Source: Marinifilaceae bacterium (GTDB taxonomy: Bacteria; Bacteroidota; Bacteroidia; Bacteroidales; Marinifilaceae). From it: a stretch of 44,598 nt of DNA. The stretch lies in the NCBI GenBank assembly GCA_016744515.1, contig JADGEF010000010.1:1-44598 (forward strand), in the 5' to 3' direction. The stretch's first letter is position 1; each line of letters begins with the position of its first letter. Below are positions 42,799-44,598 of this stretch, piece after piece. The notes beneath the pieces are model-generated. The model ran no database searches. It had not been told where the DNA came from and was given only the letters and a program-made list of their open reading frames with translations. Both the position numbers and the translations under genes were made by a program.

Positions 42799-42823
42799 TG
42801 CCCAAACTAAATAAATATCTGTT

Positions 42824-43945
42824 TTGGAGAATTTTAAAGAACTAGGAGTAACTAAAAACTTTCTTAAGGGCTTAAATGATATGAATATTGTGAAGCCTAC
42901 TGAAATACAAAGTAGAGTCATTCCAATATTACTAAGTGGAGATGCCGATCTTATTGGTCAGGCTCAGACTGGAACAGGAAAAACGGCTGCTTTTGGTCTA
43001 CCTATGCTTCATCGTATCAATACACATAAGAAAGTCGTGCAAGGCTTAATCTTATGTCCTACAAGGGAGTTAGGACAACAAATTGCTAAGCAGCTTTTTA
43101 AATTTACGAAGTTCTCAGAACAAATTTTTACTGAGGCCGTTTATGGTGGAGCACCTATCGATAAGCAAATTGCTAATTTACGACGTCCTACACATATAAT
43201 TGTTGCAACACCTGGTCGATTGATCGATCTTATTAAGAAAAAAGCGGTCGATTTAAGTCATGTATCTACTGTAGTGCTCGATGAGGCTGACGAAATGCTA
43301 AGTATGGGATTCAAAAAGGAACTCGATGAGATTCTAACTTATACAGCTTCAGCTCAAAATAAATGGTTGTTTTCGGCAACTATGCCTCAAGGCATCAGAC
43401 AAATGGTAAACCAGCATTTGTCGAGTAATGCTCATAGAATCGAAGTGAGTGGGAAGAATGTTGTGAATAAGAATATCGAGCATAAGTTTCTGATTTGTGA
43501 TGAGAAAGAGAAGTTGAATATCTTACTTCAGTTTTTAAGTTCACAAAGTGATAATAGAGGTCTTATTTTCTGTAAAACGAAAGTTGCAACTCAGACTCTA
43601 GCTAAGCAACTTATTGCAAGAAATATTCCTGCAGATGGTCTTCATGGCGATCTTTTACAAAAAGAGCGTGATAAGGTGATGCGTGCGTTTAAAAAAGGAA
43701 ATTTACAAATGATCGTTGCGACAGATATTGCAGCTCGTGGTATCGATGTCGAGGGACTTTCATATGTAGTACACTACCAATTACCAGATAAGGAAGAATA
43801 TTATACGCATCGAAGCGGAAGAACAGCTCGAGCAGGTAAAGAGGGCTTATCTCTTTCATTGGTTACAACCAAAGAAATGAAGAGCATCAGATATTTCCAA
43901 AAAGCTTTAAATATTAGTTTTAAGCAAATAAGACAAGCGAAATAA
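42824..43945 (+). CDS. DEAD-box ATP-dependent RNA helicase (short form)
   Basis: The 373-residue helicase unwinds RNA duplexes. The Q motif is KPTEIQSRVIP, Walker A is AQTGTGKT (47-54), the DEAD box 153-156 (VLDEADEML), motif III SAT (184-186) and motif VI HRSGRTARAG (about 331-340). It ends soon after the second RecA domain and lacks the basic C-terminal tail of the neighbouring helicase. I chose TTG 42824 because the promoter leaves no room for an earlier start and the next ATG would remove most of the Q motif region. No close ATG exists. Confidence 0.92.
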   Translation: MENFKELGVTKNFLKGLNDMNIVKPTEIQSRVIPILLSGDADLIGQAQTGTGKTAAFGLPMLHRINTHKKVVQGLILCPTRELGQQIAKQLFKFTKFSEQIFTEAVYGGAPIDKQIANLRRPTHIIVATPGRLIDLIKKKAVDLSHVSTVVLDEADEMLSMGFKKELDEILTYTASAQNKWLFSATMPQGIRQMVNQHLSSNAHRIEVSGKNVVNKNIEHKFLICDEKEKLNILLQFLSSQSDNRGLIFCKTKVATQTLAKQLIARNIPADGLHGDLLQKERDKVMRAFKKGNLQMIVATDIAARGIDVEGLSYVVHYQLPDKEEYYTHRSGRTARAGKEGLSLSLVTTKEMKSIRYFQKALNISFKQIRQAK

Positions 43946-44090
43946 CGAAGCAAAACGCACCCTTTTTCATCAACAACAAATCTTTGGGCAAAACCCTGTG
44001 GGTCGGGCTATCCGCACTCGCTCTTTGTCAAAAAAAAAGACAAAGGAGCTCAAACAAACGCTTCTATCCCTTTTGCAAAAAAGCCTGTCT
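43946..44090. repeat. Dispersed-repeat-like intergenic tract
   Basis: The stretch after the helicase stop includes GTGGGTCGGGCTATCCGCAC and an imperfect inverted repeat, CTCTTTGTC/GACAAAGGAG. From memory, closely similar text recurs between genes in many Bacteroidota genomes; this was not searched. It is more GC-rich than its surroundings and has no gene. Confidence 0.5.
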
Positions 44091-44118
44091 CAAATATCAT
44101 ATCTCACGAACTGTTGAT
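44087..44118. repeat. 32-nt dispersed repeat, copy 2
   Basis: It begins GTCTCAAATATCATATCTCA and ends CGAACTGTTGAT. It differs from 30235-30266 by one base. As with the first copy, it lies just past the 3' end of a gene. Confidence 0.75.
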
Positions 44119-44120
44119 AT

Positions 44121-44156
44121 AAAAAACCTCATGATTAAATAATCATGAGGTTTTTT
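44121..44156. terminator. Bidirectional terminator between two helicase genes
   Basis: The 16-bp perfect arms AAAAAACCTCATGATT (44121-44136) and AATCATGAGGTTTTTT (44141-44156) with loop AAAT can end both convergent transcripts. Confidence 0.92.
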
Positions 44157-44180
44157 GTGCATTATGACTTGTAAAAAAGA

Positions 44181-44598
44181 CTAATCTTTTCTCTTAGTAA
44201 AAGGCTTACGTCTTCTATCTTTTCTGTGCTTGTTCTCTGGATCAACTTTCTTTCTAGAATCTGATCTTTCTTCAGTACGACGAGGTCTTTGAGATCTCTG
44301 AGGTCTTTTAGGTTTTTCAGCAGGCTCGTTATCGCCAGAATTTAAAAATGGATGTTCATCAATAACCCTAATTTGTTGTCCAATTAATTTATGAATATCC
44401 TTTAAATAGGCTCTTTCCTCGCCATCGCAAAATGATATAGCGATTCCACTAGCCGCAGCTCTACCCGTACGTCCAATTCTATGTACGTAGGTCTCTGCGA
44501 TATTAGGAAGGTCAAAGTTGATAACTAAAGATAAATCAGATACATCGATACCACGAGCTGCAATATCTGTTGCTACAAGTACTTTTGTTTTACCTTCT
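44181..44598 (-). CDS. DEAD-box RNA helicase (RhlE-like), C-terminal part
   Basis: Only the last about 139 residues are in the window. They show the end of the second RecA domain: [20 protein letters not shown] (motif V), then [20 protein letters not shown] (motif VI). A basic Arg/Lys/Pro-rich tail follows ([20 protein letters not shown]), probably an RNA-binding extension. The segment [20 protein letters not shown] resembles RhlE proteins. The tag stop is at 44181-44183. It converges on the other helicase gene. Confidence 0.9.
   Translation of the reverse strand, partial: EGKTKVLVATDIAARGIDVSDLSLVINFDLPNIAETYVHRIGRTGRAAASGIAISFCDGEERAYLKDIHKLIGQQIRVIDEHPFLNSGDNEPAEKPKRPQRSQRPRRTEERSDSRKKVDPENKHRKDRRRKPFTKRKD

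Overview
The window looks like chromosomal DNA from a free-living member of the Bacteroidota, probably order Marinilabiliales (inference). The support is low GC, Bacteroidota-specific families (DUF3667, DUF6427, DUF4625-like and DUF4252-like proteins), FtsX/MacB-type efflux with an outer-membrane TolC partner, and many promoters with the Bacteroidota -7 element TAnnTTTG. The best promoter has TTTG, 20 bp, then TATCTTTG, upstream of a DEAD-box helicase at 42824. No tRNA, rRNA or CRISPR array was seen.

Layout. 1-393 is the N-terminal part of peptidase E (minus). 394-1830 is a decayed accessory patch: a dispersed-repeat-like tract, an AlbA_2/RecG-like regulator that has lost its whole centre in frame, and a small ORF that lacks a proper 5' end. 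1829-6912 holds a TPR sensor histidine kinase and an ECF sigma / membrane anti-sigma / outer-membrane-protein operon (all minus). 7080-7898 is a class C acid phosphatase lipoprotein. 8117-9484 is the most notable unit: a compact three-gene operon of a putative RelE/HigB-like toxin, an XRE antitoxin with a C-terminal tail, and a SecB-like protein. This is the layout of a toxin-antitoxin-chaperone (TAC) system.

9563-16893 has an ALDH7-type aldehyde dehydrogenase and an RND/MMPL exporter. Between them lies a roughly 3.2 kb accessory block containing a RAYT-type transposase with palindromes inside its own gene, a serine hydrolase framed by 13-bp inverted repeats, and a 21-bp minisatellite open on both strands. 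Near-identical 32-nt hairpins stand at the two edges of this block.

17344-32162 is mostly core: Na/Pi symporter, trpS, CvpA, DUF3667 protein, tyrS, a PadR/PspC envelope-stress-like cluster, DUF6427 protein, purD and dgt. 32597-38571 is a complete MacAB-TolC-like efflux operon (ATPase, two FtsX-type permeases, adaptor, TolC). 38782-41024 has tsaB, a DUF3108 protein and efp. 41064-41592 holds the frameshifted 3' stump of a TIGR01777-type epimerase next to CTGCAG-phased repeats. The window ends with a family 2 glycosyltransferase and two convergent DEAD-box RNA helicases separated by a dispersed repeat and a bidirectional terminator.
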